Of a DNA stretch of 40,834 bases, positions 32,623 through 40,834 are shown one piece after another. Below the pieces are notes generated by a model that saw only the letters and a list, made by a program, of their open reading frames with translations, searched no databases and was not told the DNA's origin. Source of the DNA: a virus; IMG/VR virus record IMGVR_UViG_3300025085_000061, positions 1 to 40,834 of that record. One strand, written 5' to 3'. A program made the translations under genes and the position numbers. The first letter of the stretch is position 1, and each line of letters begins with the position of its first letter.

Positions 32623-33086
32623 TGAATCATACTATTTCTCACATATACGAATTGTATAAAGAAGCTGACAATAGTGTATCTAAAAAAGTATTTGTAGATA
32701 TATGCAGTGAGTTTAATATTATGATTATGGATTATATTCTTAGCGGAAAAGAGTTTAAGATGGGGCACAACCTATCTACTCTTTCCGTTGTAAGAATGGA
32801 TAGAGACCCTAGAAACCCAGCTATAGATTGGGGAGAGTCAAATAAGTATAAAGCAGAGTTAATTGCTAACGGCGATAAGCTTTTTGACAGTGAGTCTGGC
32901 GAAGGAATAAAATGGCACTTATACTATACTGATGGTGAGTATTTAAAGTACTACTGGAGAAAAGGTAAGTGTACAGTAAAGAACAAATCAGTGTACAGGT
33001 TTGATGCTACACGAGGAGTTAAAGGGAATAAAGGCAAGTTAAAAGAACTTGATGAATTAGATTATTTAAAATTTAGAAAAAATTAG
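32622..33086 (+). CDS. Hypothetical basic protein, 154 aa, GTG start
   Basis: It begins with GTG at 32622, overlapping the upstream stop by 1 nt (TAGTG), so translation is probably coupled. Core blocks are VFVDICSEFNIMIMDYILSGKEFKMGHNLSTLSVVRM (by position about 24-60), then WHLYYTDGEYLKYYWRKGKC and a basic end (GVKGNKGKLKELDELDYLKFRKN, by position). The N-terminal helix plus 'GHNLSTLSV' strand pattern resembles a family I recall in Bacteroidota phages and faintly recalls HU ('LP-x-x-G-x-F'). Function is unknown; DNA binding is possible. Confidence 0.55.
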   Translation: MNHTISHIYELYKEADNSVSKKVFVDICSEFNIMIMDYILSGKEFKMGHNLSTLSVVRMDRDPRNPAIDWGESNKYKAELIANGDKLFDSESGEGIKWHLYYTDGEYLKYYWRKGKCTVKNKSVYRFDATRGVKGNKGKLKELDELDYLKFRKN

Positions 33087-33088
33087 AT

Positions 33089-33289
33089 ATGCCAAAAGAT
33101 GCGTGTTATAATAAAGTAGTAGCAAGATATGGTCCTAAGACATCTGCATACAGAAGTGGTGCGATGGCTAAGTGTCGTAAAATGGGAGCTGCAAACTGGG
33201 GAAATAGTAAAAAGAAAGAAGACGGCGGATTAGCTCGTAGTATTATGTCAGATAGATATAATATGGGAAAGCTTAAAAAGAAAAAATAA
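33089..33289 (+). CDS. Small basic phage/virus protein, 66 aa
   Basis: The block MPKDACYNKVVARYG-x-K-T-S-A-Y-R-S-G-A with KCRKMGAANWG is a pattern I recall in small proteins of phages and large DNA viruses ('SAYASGALVKCRKVGAANWGN'). It has about 15 Lys, two Cys, and ends GKLKKKK. An EDGG element recalls the x-G-G motifs of its neighbours. It is the first of three tightly spaced small basic genes. A packaged, DNA-associated virion protein is inferred. Confidence 0.55.
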   Translation: MPKDACYNKVVARYGPKTSAYRSGAMAKCRKMGAANWGNSKKKEDGGLARSIMSDRYNMGKLKKKK

Positions 33290-33576
33290 TGGCTGTAAGA
33301 AAGACTGCAGACGGAGCAAGACTTAAGCGTTGGTTTAAAGAAAATTGGAAAACCCCTAAAGGTAATAAAGATTACTCTAAAGGAGAAAATACATTTAGAC
33401 CTACTACTCGTGTATCTAAGGATACTCCTACTACATGGTCTGAACTTAGTCCTGCAGAAAAGGCAGCAGCTAAAAAAGAAAAGAATACTAAAGGAAGAGT
33501 TAGTAGATATAAAAAGAAAAAGAAAACGGTAGCTAAGGGTGGTGGATTTATACTACCTGGACCTTCAAAAATTTAA
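33289..33576 (+). CDS. Small basic DUF5872-like protein, 95 aa
   Basis: LKRWFKENWKTPKGNKDYSKGE (by position about 12-33), then FRPTTRVSKDTPTTWSELSPAEKAAAKKEK (by position about 35-64), matches the family I recall as DUF5872, which occurs in phages and algal giant viruses. It ends with a KKKKK run and AKGGGFILPGPS. Its start overlaps the upstream stop (TAATG). Function unknown; likely virion- or DNA-associated. Confidence 0.6.
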   Translation: MAVRKTADGARLKRWFKENWKTPKGNKDYSKGENTFRPTTRVSKDTPTTWSELSPAEKAAAKKEKNTKGRVSRYKKKKKTVAKGGGFILPGPSKI

Positions 33577-33578
33577 AC

Positions 33579-33842
33579 ATGGCAGAAGCGTGGACTAAAA
33601 AATCTGGTAAGAATCCTAGTGGAGGATTAAATGAGAAAGGACGTAAGTCTTATGAAGCAGCTAATCCTGGATCTAATTTAAAGGCACCTACTAAGAAAGG
33701 TCCTAGGAGAGGTAAATTTTGCAAACGAATGTGTGGAATGAAAGCTAAAAATACTAGTGCTAAAACAGCTAGAGATCCACAATCAAGAATTAACAAATCG
33801 CTACGTGCATGGAATTGCGGTAGCTGTAGTAACTGGAGATAA
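33579..33842 (+). CDS. Small basic DUF6321-like protein, 87 aa
   Basis: AWTKKSGKNPSGGLNEKGRKSY (by position 4-25) plus FCKRMCGMKAKNT and DPQSRINKSLRAWNC fits the family I recall as DUF6321. It has Cys pairs C-x-x-x-C and C-x-x-C near the end that could bind zinc. It is strongly basic and packed with the two preceding genes (gaps of 2 nt), forming a module. Role unknown. Confidence 0.6.
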   Translation: MAEAWTKKSGKNPSGGLNEKGRKSYEAANPGSNLKAPTKKGPRRGKFCKRMCGMKAKNTSAKTARDPQSRINKSLRAWNCGSCSNWR

Positions 33843-33844
33843 AC

Positions 33845-34798
33845 ATGGCAGTATATAAAAACATATCAAGTAAAATGGTTATTAGAAAGGTCATGAGAGA
33901 TCTTAAACCTAATAACGCAGAGTGGATAGATGACAGTATAGAGTGGATAGGTGAAGCTTTAGAGCATATAGGATCTGCATCACAACTATGTCAGAAACAA
34001 TGTACTCTAACTATAAAAGACCACAAGGCTTGTTTACCAGGAGACTTGTATTTTGTTAACCAAGTAGCTATAAGCTCTAGTGCAAGTCCTGCACGAGATG
34101 AAGAGTTAGATGTACTTACTACACAAGTTAGAGAACTTAAGTCTACTATAGCTGCTTATAATAGTCAGTTAGAATTAGATGTAGCTAACAATGGAGCTAA
34201 CATAACTAATGCAGACTTAACAACTTACGATACACAATATAAAGCTAACGTAGCAGAATTAAGAGAACTAATCAGTAGGATAACCGTTTTAGAGGGGATA
34301 TATTTTAATACTGATACTGGGGGTGCTGGCCTAGAGCCTTTGAGCTATAGTGCCAGTACTTTTCATAACTCTATGCACTGTGAGAATTGTGTAAATGAAT
34401 TTGCAAATCACAAAGACAGTTATATTATTGACTGTGATTATATTAAAACATCTTTTGCATCAGGTACTGTATGCATAAGCTACACAGCTTTCCCAGTTGA
34501 TGAGGATTGCTATCCTATGGTGCCAGATGATATTAGCTATAAGGAAGCTATGTTTTGGTACATATATAAGCAAATGCTATTAGGAGGATATGATAAACCT
34601 AATAACAAAATAGATTACAATTTTGCTGACAGTAAATGGAAGTACTACTGCACACAAGCTAGAAATGCAGCTAACTATCCAGACATTGATAAGTATGAAT
34701 CATACATGAATCAGTGGGTAAGACTAGTGCCAGACATTAATAGACACGCTGCATTCTTTGAAACACTTAACGATAGAGAAACACTAAATAGAGGTTAA
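33845..34798 (+). CDS. Putative ring/adaptor protein, 317 aa
   Basis: The N-terminus AVYKNISSKMVIRKVMRDLKPNNAEWIDD (by position 2-30) continues with IEWIGEALEHIGSASQL (about 36-52) and HKACLPGDLYFVNQVAI. It resembles a head-tail junction family I recall from Bacteroidota phages. A coiled-coil insert (about 85-140) is followed by CISYTAFPVDEDCYPMVPDD, KEAMFWYIYKQMLLGGYD and a long helical end. It overlaps the giant tail gene by 1 nt (TAATG), consistent with adjacent tail positions. Confidence 0.6.
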   Translation: MAVYKNISSKMVIRKVMRDLKPNNAEWIDDSIEWIGEALEHIGSASQLCQKQCTLTIKDHKACLPGDLYFVNQVAISSSASPARDEELDVLTTQVRELKSTIAAYNSQLELDVANNGANITNADLTTYDTQYKANVAELRELISRITVLEGIYFNTDTGGAGLEPLSYSASTFHNSMHCENCVNEFANHKDSYIIDCDYIKTSFASGTVCISYTAFPVDEDCYPMVPDDISYKEAMFWYIYKQMLLGGYDKPNNKIDYNFADSKWKYYCTQARNAANYPDIDKYESYMNQWVRLVPDINRHAAFFETLNDRETLNRG

Positions 34799-37700
34799 TG
34801 GCTAAATACGTAAAAGGATTAAACAAAGACGCTGCACCAGTAGATCAGCCAGAAGGTACATATAGATATGCTAAAAATGCATTATCTAATGAGACAGCAG
34901 GTGCTATATCTAACGAGCCGGGTACTAGAAAAGCAGCATCTCTAAATCCAAATTCTGTAATACTAGGTACAATAGAAATCACTGACGATAGAGTTGTAAT
35001 GTTTCAAGTAGACGAAGATGGAGACTGTAGAATTCTTTTATATAATGGAGCGTCTGAAAGTACACAAAACGTTGTATTAAAAACTACATCAGGAAATGTT
35101 ATTAACGGTAGTGACTTTGATTTAAAGTTTAATAAACTTTACCCTATTGAAGGGACATATAAAATTGATCCTGATAATAATTTAATAATATATTGGACAG
35201 ATAATTTTAATCCTCCTAGAAGTTTAAATGTTACTAGGCAGATTGCAAGCAATAATATAAATAGAATATATGGAGTTAAACCATCAACGTCTCCTAATAA
35301 AAATTACATAGACAGAATTAATCTATTTCCACATGCAGGTCCTGTACCTCATATAGAGTTTAATGGTATTGCTTCAGGTGGTGCATTAAAATCTGGAGTA
35401 TACTATTTATTCTTAGCTTATACAGATAAAGACTTTGTACAAACAAACTATGTATCTTATTCATTAGCTGTACCTATTGTAGAAGACACAGAATCTACAT
35501 TACCTATAGAAAGGTATGATGGAGCTCCTGCAGAAACACAAACAGGTAAATCTATTGTTTGGACAGTTAATAATCTAAACACTGATTATGAATTTCTACA
35601 ACCTGTAGTTGTGTCTAGAATAGGAGGAGTAGAAAACGCATACAAATTAAATCAAGTAGATATTCCATCAGACGGCATTCAAACTGTAACATTCTCTATG
35701 TTAGAAGGGTTTGAGGCTACTTCTGTAGAAGATACTATTATAGATACTGTTTCTTACGACACAGCTAAAACTATTACACAGTTAGATAGTGTATTATATC
35801 TAGGTAATCTATCAGGTAGTAGAGATATTGGATACCAGAAGCATGCTAACTTTATAAAGCTATCTACTGTAACACACGAGTTTACTCCTTTTGATCCTTA
35901 CGAAATTAGCTCAGACAATTTAATGTTTGGTTACTTAGGTGATAATCCTTTTGAAGCTGATAAAGAAAAAGGGTATAGAGGTATGTTTAACTTAGCAGGT
36001 GCAAACAATAGAAAAGGATATATGCGAGATGAAGTATATGCTTTTTATATAGCGTTTGTACTTAACGATGGTACTATGTCTTATGCATATCATATACCTG
36101 GTAGAGAAGCATACACAGGTATAACATCATCAGACGTTAGGAAAGTTGGTAACGATGGAACTATGCCTGGTACAGTTGATGAGCTAGATTTTATAACTGA
36201 AGATATAGACTCTGATATAAGTACTCTTACACAAGGCTCTGGTCAACTGTTTCAGTTCTATTGTTTTGGTATTTTTGGAAATCGTGATACAAACTTTTGG
36301 CAAAATGCAAATGAGTTTTATCCTAACACAGATGACTATAAAGTATTCAATGGTATAACAGAAGTTGCAGCAGATAACCTTCAAACTAAAAATGTAAGAC
36401 ACCATAGAATGCCTTCTAATGCTTCTAAACCTTTTATCACATCAAATTCTGATGACTTTCAACCTTCTACAGAAACTGAAACGAATGTGTATTATTTTTA
36501 TTGGGGAGGCTTGCCTGAAGATTTAGGGCAAGAATTGGATAATCTATTATTAGGAGATTTTTCTAGTACTACGTCTCCTATAGATGAAGAAACATCTTTT
36601 CTTGGAGTACCTACATATGTTGATTGGCAAAATGGATCTGACGAGCTTCAAGATGCGTTTGGACCTATATCAGGTTGGGAGTACACAGTTCCTAATGAAT
36701 CTAGTGTAGGTACTGAAGGATATTTTTTATGGAAATCTACTGGTAACGTTCAAAGTGGTGGAACTACTGCAACAATTACAGAGATTCTAGACAATGGAGT
36801 AAGAATAAACCAAACAGCTGAGACTGGAGGAGTTTTTAGTAGTGTAGATCAGTTAAATAGTAGTCCAAATAATATATATGGATATTTTGTTTGGGAAGAG
36901 ACTGTAGACGCAGTACAAGCTTCGGGGGCTATAGAACAAACAGTTGAAGCATTAGGCGTTAAGCTTGATGATATAAAGATACCAAAAGAAATTGCAGACA
37001 AAGTACAAGGCTTTAGAATATACTACGCAGAAAGAGATCACGCTAATAGAAGAATACTAGGGCAAGATGTTATCAAAAGAGTACCTGGATTACCTAGTGT
37101 AAATCTAGGGATGTGTAATACCGATGGTAGTAGTTCTGCTCAAGAAGATTTTTTATTATCACCTGGTGTTATAGAACATGGCGGAGCATCTAGAACTACT
37201 AGGGAAGTTACATTTCATGACTTCTATCTACTAGACGGAGAAGGTACAGGAGAAGCTGGAGGACAGAGAAAAAGTTTAGTACCTGGTACACACACAACGC
37301 ATGAATTTAATATTGAGTTTCTTTCTTTTAGAGGTCCGGGACATGACTATTATGATTTGGATGAGAATGAATGTCAAGCAGTTGACAGTTATAGTTCTTT
37401 TCACATAGGTAGAAACTTTAATCAAGTTCTAGGAAGATCGGGAGATACTAATCAATTTATGCATTTCCCTATTAGAGAAAAATGTAAAACATATCTTAAC
37501 GGAGACTCTATATATGATGGTAGAGCATTAGGATTTGGTAAAAGAATATACAACTTAGGAGGAGAGTCTTCTATACTATTAGGATATAAACCAAATAGAA
37601 CTCCTAGCATACCTCAATTTTTAGATGCGTCTCCAGGAGGAGGAGCATTTTGGCACAATACTGTAGGAGCAGGTTTATCAGTATCTTACGGAAGTAATAG

Positions 37701-39675
37701 TAATGGTAACTTTGATGATATTGCTAAATTGCAAGTTCATAATTTTCAAGCGTATAAAACAGACATGTATCTATCTTATGATACTCAAGAGTTAATATGG
37801 ACAGGGTATGAAGTTTTAGGAGAAGAGTTAGAAAACTACACTTTAAAAGAAGATGGTACACCTACTGCAGGAGCTAATTTTACAACTGATGATATATACG
37901 GTGGAGATACATTTATATGCAGACATGGGTATAGAATAACACATAGACCAGAATACGAGGGAGCAAGTGCTAGAGACCACAAGAGTCTTATTTATACTAT
38001 GTGTGAGTCTACAGATAACATAAACTTTAGACATGAGACAGATGCAGATTCTTCATACTTTCCTGCAAGTCCTGTAAAAAAGATGTTAGATCAAAGAGCT
38101 AATGTAGATTACACTGATGTAGATAACATGCATTATAATAGAGATTACTCTTTAGGGGTAGCAGATATTAAACCTGTAATACCGTATCCTTTGAGAGATG
38201 CTAGTCCTACTATATTTGAAACAAGAGTGCAGAGATCTGCAAAAGAAGATAATACAAGTATTAGAGATAACTACCGTGTACACTTAGCATTACAGTTTAA
38301 AGACTTACCTAGAGATAGAGGTAGTCTTTGGAAACTTGTAGCTTTAAACAACTTACTATTCTTACATACAGAAGATAGTTTGTTTAGAACTAAAGGTAAG
38401 CAGTCTATGAAACTATCTGATGGTTCAGAATCATTTGTAGGTAGTGGTGATATATTTACACAAGATCCAGATGAGGTTATACAAACTAAATTTGGATACG
38501 GTGGTACACAGTCTCAGTGGGTATCCTTAGTGACTAAGCACGGATACTTCTGTTTAGACTATAGAAATCGTAGAGTCTTTATGTTTAAAGATAACCTGTA
38601 TGATATAGGTAAAACAGGATTAGAGTCTTGGTTCCAAGATAACATTCCTTATGCATTAGAGCAGTATGGATTACCTTCAGGATTTGATAATCCTATTGCA
38701 GGTATAGGTTTTACATCTATGTATGATGAGCGTTACGATAGAGTACTTCTTACAAAAAGAGATCTTAAGCCTACTCAAGCATTTCTAGATCTTTATGCTG
38801 CAGGGCAAGAGTTACAAGAAGTTAATAACTTTAATACTACGGTAGCATGGGTTGATGAGCTTAATAGTTTTGCAATAAGAGTTCAAGCACATCCTTCTAT
38901 TGGAGGATTTATAAATACTCCTATAAAGTTTGATGACACAGAGTACTTTACAAAAGACGGATGGACAGTATCTTACGACGTAGAGTTAAATGTGTGGGTA
39001 TCATTTCACGACTACATACCTTATACATACTCTAGATCTCAAGATAATTTAATGTCGTTTAGTGATGCTACTCTAGATAGAGCAATACATATACACGATG
39101 ATGAAGATAATAGAGGAAACTTTTATGAAACTCTTTATCCTTTTGAGTTTGAGTTTATATACAATCTAGGTAAAGATCAAGATAAGGTATTCTACAGTTT
39201 TAACTACATGATAGATGTAAAACGTAGTGTATCAAAAGCATTACTACATGACCAAGGGTTTACTAGTTTTTATGTATATACTACACATCAAATATCTGAT
39301 GAGCAAGAAATAGAGTATATGATAAACACTAGACGTATAGGTAATGAATGGAAAATAAATAAGTTTAGAGACTTAGCTCTATTACAGAATACCGCGGTAG
39401 GACCATTTACTGGATCTAACTTTGGTGTACCAGGAGCTAGTGTAGCAGGAACAACTCTTACAAGTGTAGAGACAACTACTACAAATACTATGTTTAATAT
39501 TGATGGAATGAATGAAACTATAAATAATAGTTTTATAGATGCTACAAAATCATGGAATAAACAACGTAAGTTCTCAGACAAGTGGGTAGGAATACGATTA
39601 AAATATAGTAATTCCAAGAAAAATTTAATAAATTTGTATTCCACTGACGTGGCTGCAAAAAAATTCTATAGATAA
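34798..39675 (+). CDS. Giant tail muzzle / propeller-like tail protein, 1625 aa
   Basis: The start MAKYVKGLNKDAAPVDQPEG with TYRYAKNALS and ISNEPGTRKA (residues 1-47) is a block I recall at the N-terminus of large crAss-like tail tube/muzzle proteins, related to beta-propeller tail proteins such as P22 gp10. The remainder is beta-rich with many Tyr/Asp/Asn (for example VYYLFLAYTDKDFVQ, LGYKPNRTPSIPQFL, FWHNTVGAG). It shows no signal peptide and no simple tandem repeat. At 1625 aa it is the largest gene here and would form the distal tail through which DNA passes. The C-terminal basic stretch (KKNLINLYSTDVAAKKFYR) may dock to the next component. Confidence 0.75.
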   Translation: MAKYVKGLNKDAAPVDQPEGTYRYAKNALSNETAGAISNEPGTRKAASLNPNSVILGTIEITDDRVVMFQVDEDGDCRILLYNGASESTQNVVLKTTSGNVINGSDFDLKFNKLYPIEGTYKIDPDNNLIIYWTDNFNPPRSLNVTRQIASNNINRIYGVKPSTSPNKNYIDRINLFPHAGPVPHIEFNGIASGGALKSGVYYLFLAYTDKDFVQTNYVSYSLAVPIVEDTESTLPIERYDGAPAETQTGKSIVWTVNNLNTDYEFLQPVVVSRIGGVENAYKLNQVDIPSDGIQTVTFSMLEGFEATSVEDTIIDTVSYDTAKTITQLDSVLYLGNLSGSRDIGYQKHANFIKLSTVTHEFTPFDPYEISSDNLMFGYLGDNPFEADKEKGYRGMFNLAGANNRKGYMRDEVYAFYIAFVLNDGTMSYAYHIPGREAYTGITSSDVRKVGNDGTMPGTVDELDFITEDIDSDISTLTQGSGQLFQFYCFGIFGNRDTNFWQNANEFYPNTDDYKVFNGITEVAADNLQTKNVRHHRMPSNASKPFITSNSDDFQPSTETETNVYYFYWGGLPEDLGQELDNLLLGDFSSTTSPIDEETSFLGVPTYVDWQNGSDELQDAFGPISGWEYTVPNESSVGTEGYFLWKSTGNVQSGGTTATITEILDNGVRINQTAETGGVFSSVDQLNSSPNNIYGYFVWEETVDAVQASGAIEQTVEALGVKLDDIKIPKEIADKVQGFRIYYAERDHANRRILGQDVIKRVPGLPSVNLGMCNTDGSSSAQEDFLLSPGVIEHGGASRTTREVTFHDFYLLDGEGTGEAGGQRKSLVPGTHTTHEFNIEFLSFRGPGHDYYDLDENECQAVDSYSSFHIGRNFNQVLGRSGDTNQFMHFPIREKCKTYLNGDSIYDGRALGFGKRIYNLGGESSILLGYKPNRTPSIPQFLDASPGGGAFWHNTVGAGLSVSYGSNSNGNFDDIAKLQVHNFQAYKTDMYLSYDTQELIWTGYEVLGEELENYTLKEDGTPTAGANFTTDDIYGGDTFICRHGYRITHRPEYEGASARDHKSLIYTMCESTDNINFRHETDADSSYFPASPVKKMLDQRANVDYTDVDNMHYNRDYSLGVADIKPVIPYPLRDASPTIFETRVQRSAKEDNTSIRDNYRVHLALQFKDLPRDRGSLWKLVALNNLLFLHTEDSLFRTKGKQSMKLSDGSESFVGSGDIFTQDPDEVIQTKFGYGGTQSQWVSLVTKHGYFCLDYRNRRVFMFKDNLYDIGKTGLESWFQDNIPYALEQYGLPSGFDNPIAGIGFTSMYDERYDRVLLTKRDLKPTQAFLDLYAAGQELQEVNNFNTTVAWVDELNSFAIRVQAHPSIGGFINTPIKFDDTEYFTKDGWTVSYDVELNVWVSFHDYIPYTYSRSQDNLMSFSDATLDRAIHIHDDEDNRGNFYETLYPFEFEFIYNLGKDQDKVFYSFNYMIDVKRSVSKALLHDQGFTSFYVYTTHQISDEQEIEYMINTRRIGNEWKINKFRDLALLQNTAVGPFTGSNFGVPGASVAGTTLTSVETTTTNTMFNIDGMNETINNSFIDATKSWNKQRKFSDKWVGIRLKYSNSKKNLINLYSTDVAAKKFYR

Positions 39676-39677
39676 TT

Positions 39678-40834
39678 ATGGCAAAGAAAAATAATAACGG
39701 TGGTGGTAACGACACAATAAGAGTAAGCGCAAACGATCAAGCACTTGTTAGAAAAAAGCTTCAAAGAAAGTTTAATGGCAGAATTCCAAAAGATGCAGTT
39801 CTTACTTATGACAAAGATAGTAAGCAATATACATATACAGTTCTTCCAAAACCTGCCCAGATAAGTCAAAAGAAAGACGGGGGGTACATGGATCGTATGG
39901 CAAAGTACCAAGCAGGTGGGTTAAGTCAAACTCCTATGTATGGAGCTAACACTATGCCGGGTACTCCAGAGACTGCACAGCTTACTTATCAAGAAGCAGA
40001 CCAAGCAAAGCTAGATGCATTAGATGAGCAGCTTAAAGAGCAGCAAGAGTCTACTGCGTTTATGGATGAGGCTAAAGCTAATACAGATGCACAAGCAGCT
40101 AAGGTTGCAAAGCTAGAACAAGGCTTATCTATGGGAATTAAAGGATTAGATAAAGTTGGTGTATTTGATAAGCTAAAACAAAAAGGTATTGATAAAGCAG
40201 CAAAGTTAGCTGCAGACAAGTTAAAAAATAAAGGGGTAGAGCTAGTTGCTGATAAAGGAGCTGAATTTGTTACAAGTACAGTTCTACCTGAAGCAGGAGC
40301 TAAAGCACTTACACAACCTATTGCAGGATCTTTTACTCAAGGATTAGCTGCAAAGGGGGCTGAGCAGGCTACTAATGTTGTGTCAAAAGGAGCTGGTGCT
40401 GCTGCTGGAGCAGGGGCAGGTATAGGTCTGGGTGGTGTTGGAGCTATTGCGTCACTTGCAGGTGAAGGTATTAAGATGGCATCAGATGATCAAGATGCTA
40501 CTACGATGAATACAGGTGAGACTGTTGGTTCTGGGCTATCAGGTATTGGTACAGGTATTGGTGCAGCTATGACAACTGCAGCATTAATGGGATCATCACT
40601 AGGTCCTGTAGGTACGGCGGCTGGTGTTATAGGTGGTGCTGTATACGGACTAGGTAAAGGACTTATACAAAGAGGCAAGGCTAGAAAAGAAGAAGACAAG
40701 GCTGAGGAAAAACAAGAGGTTGCTTTAAACAAAATTAAAACAAAACAAAAAATAGAAGGTCTTAAAGATAGACAGTATTCAGGATACGACATGGGACAGA
40801 ACCTTGCTATGTATGGTGGTATGAAACAATATCA
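39678..40834 (+). CDS. Large Ala/Gly-rich virion protein (partial, runs off the window)
   Basis: The frame opens at ATG 39678, 2 nt after the tail gene, and stays open for 385 codons to the window edge, so the C-terminus is missing. The N-terminus is basic (KKNNNGGGND, VRKKLQRKFNGRIP). Residues about 76-81 are KYQAGG, the recurrent motif. A Gln/Glu/Ala helix follows (about 100-150). Then comes an Ala/Gly-rich membrane-active-looking region (GAGAAAGAGAGIGLGGVGAIASL, by position about 232-256; then GIGTGIGAAMTTAALMGSSLGPVGTAAGVIGGAVYG, about 287-322). The region resembles the C-terminal third of the 528-aa protein at 8129. An ejected internal protein is my inference. Confidence 0.6.
   Translation, partial: MAKKNNNGGGNDTIRVSANDQALVRKKLQRKFNGRIPKDAVLTYDKDSKQYTYTVLPKPAQISQKKDGGYMDRMAKYQAGGLSQTPMYGANTMPGTPETAQLTYQEADQAKLDALDEQLKEQQESTAFMDEAKANTDAQAAKVAKLEQGLSMGIKGLDKVGVFDKLKQKGIDKAAKLAADKLKNKGVELVADKGAEFVTSTVLPEAGAKALTQPIAGSFTQGLAAKGAEQATNVVSKGAGAAAGAGAGIGLGGVGAIASLAGEGIKMASDDQDATTMNTGETVGSGLSGIGTGIGAAMTTAALMGSSLGPVGTAAGVIGGAVYGLGKGLIQRGKARKEEDKAEEKQEVALNKIKTKQKIEGLKDRQYSGYDMGQNLAMYGGMKQY

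Noticed and set aside
1-40834. Stop-codon reassignment, as in some crAss-like phages
   Set aside because: TAA, TAG and TGA all end recognisable genes at expected lengths (for example TAG at 739, TAA at 1392, TGA at 9715), and no gene is broken by in-frame TAG or TGA.

Overview
This window is the structural half of a tailed-phage genome. It is AT-rich and almost fully coding. One short gene at the left edge is on the minus strand; everything else reads on plus. The host is probably a marine member of the Bacteroidota (Flavobacteriia-like). Several intergenic gaps carry the Bacteroidota -7 promoter element TAnnTTTG. Start codons are preceded by A/T-rich leaders rather than clear Shine-Dalgarno sites. 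The exported proteins have signal peptides with Gln at +1. One gene product ends in a type IX secretion (T9SS) sorting domain. From memory of the families, the order terminase - portal - virion protein - acidic assembly protein - major capsid protein - connector genes - giant tail protein matches crAss-like phages (Crassvirales, the group of Cellulophaga phage phi14:2). No search could be run. TAA, TAG and TGA all act as stops, so the genetic code looks standard.

Layout. (1) 138-1038: a minus-strand 72-aa gene with its own terminator and a structured leader, a Cys-rich 66-aa gene, and a roughly 260-nt stretch that folds as a multibranched RNA behind a strong promoter. (2) 1039-3863: small accessory genes, including a SET-domain protein, a GroES-like co-chaperonin, a zinc-ribbon protein, an HU-like protein and a probable small-terminase candidate, many overlapping by 1-55 nt. 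(3) 3809-14528: DNA packaging and head genes: large terminase, portal, a 528-aa virion protein, an acidic scaffold-like protein, major capsid protein and two conserved head or connector proteins. A terminator follows the capsid gene. (4) 14558-22654: surface and appendage proteins, including a 1422-aa Cys-rich repeat protein and a fibre. A very clear terminator lies at 15898-15937. (5) 22659-26313: four consecutive genes for cell-envelope or exported proteins: a beta-barrel-like outer-membrane protein, a one-TM coiled-coil protein, an exported thioredoxin-fold protein without CxxC, and a secreted repeat protein with a T9SS C-terminal signal. (6) 26315-30277: two paralogous small proteins, a DUF5675-like putative lysin, a tail fibre and a holin-like protein. 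(7) 30293-40834: a metallophosphoesterase, connector or ring-like proteins, a set of small very basic proteins, the 1625-aa tail muzzle/propeller-like protein, and the start of a large Ala/Gly-rich virion protein cut by the window end.

Working together, the terminase, portal, scaffold and capsid genes build and fill the head. The ring proteins and the 1625-aa protein form the tail. The fibres and Cys-rich repeat protein probably contact the host. The lysin and holin candidates release progeny. The most unusual parts are the T9SS-tagged envelope cassette, the undescribed structured RNA at about 763-1023, and a short basic motif ending in Q-x-G-G that recurs in several candidate virion proteins.
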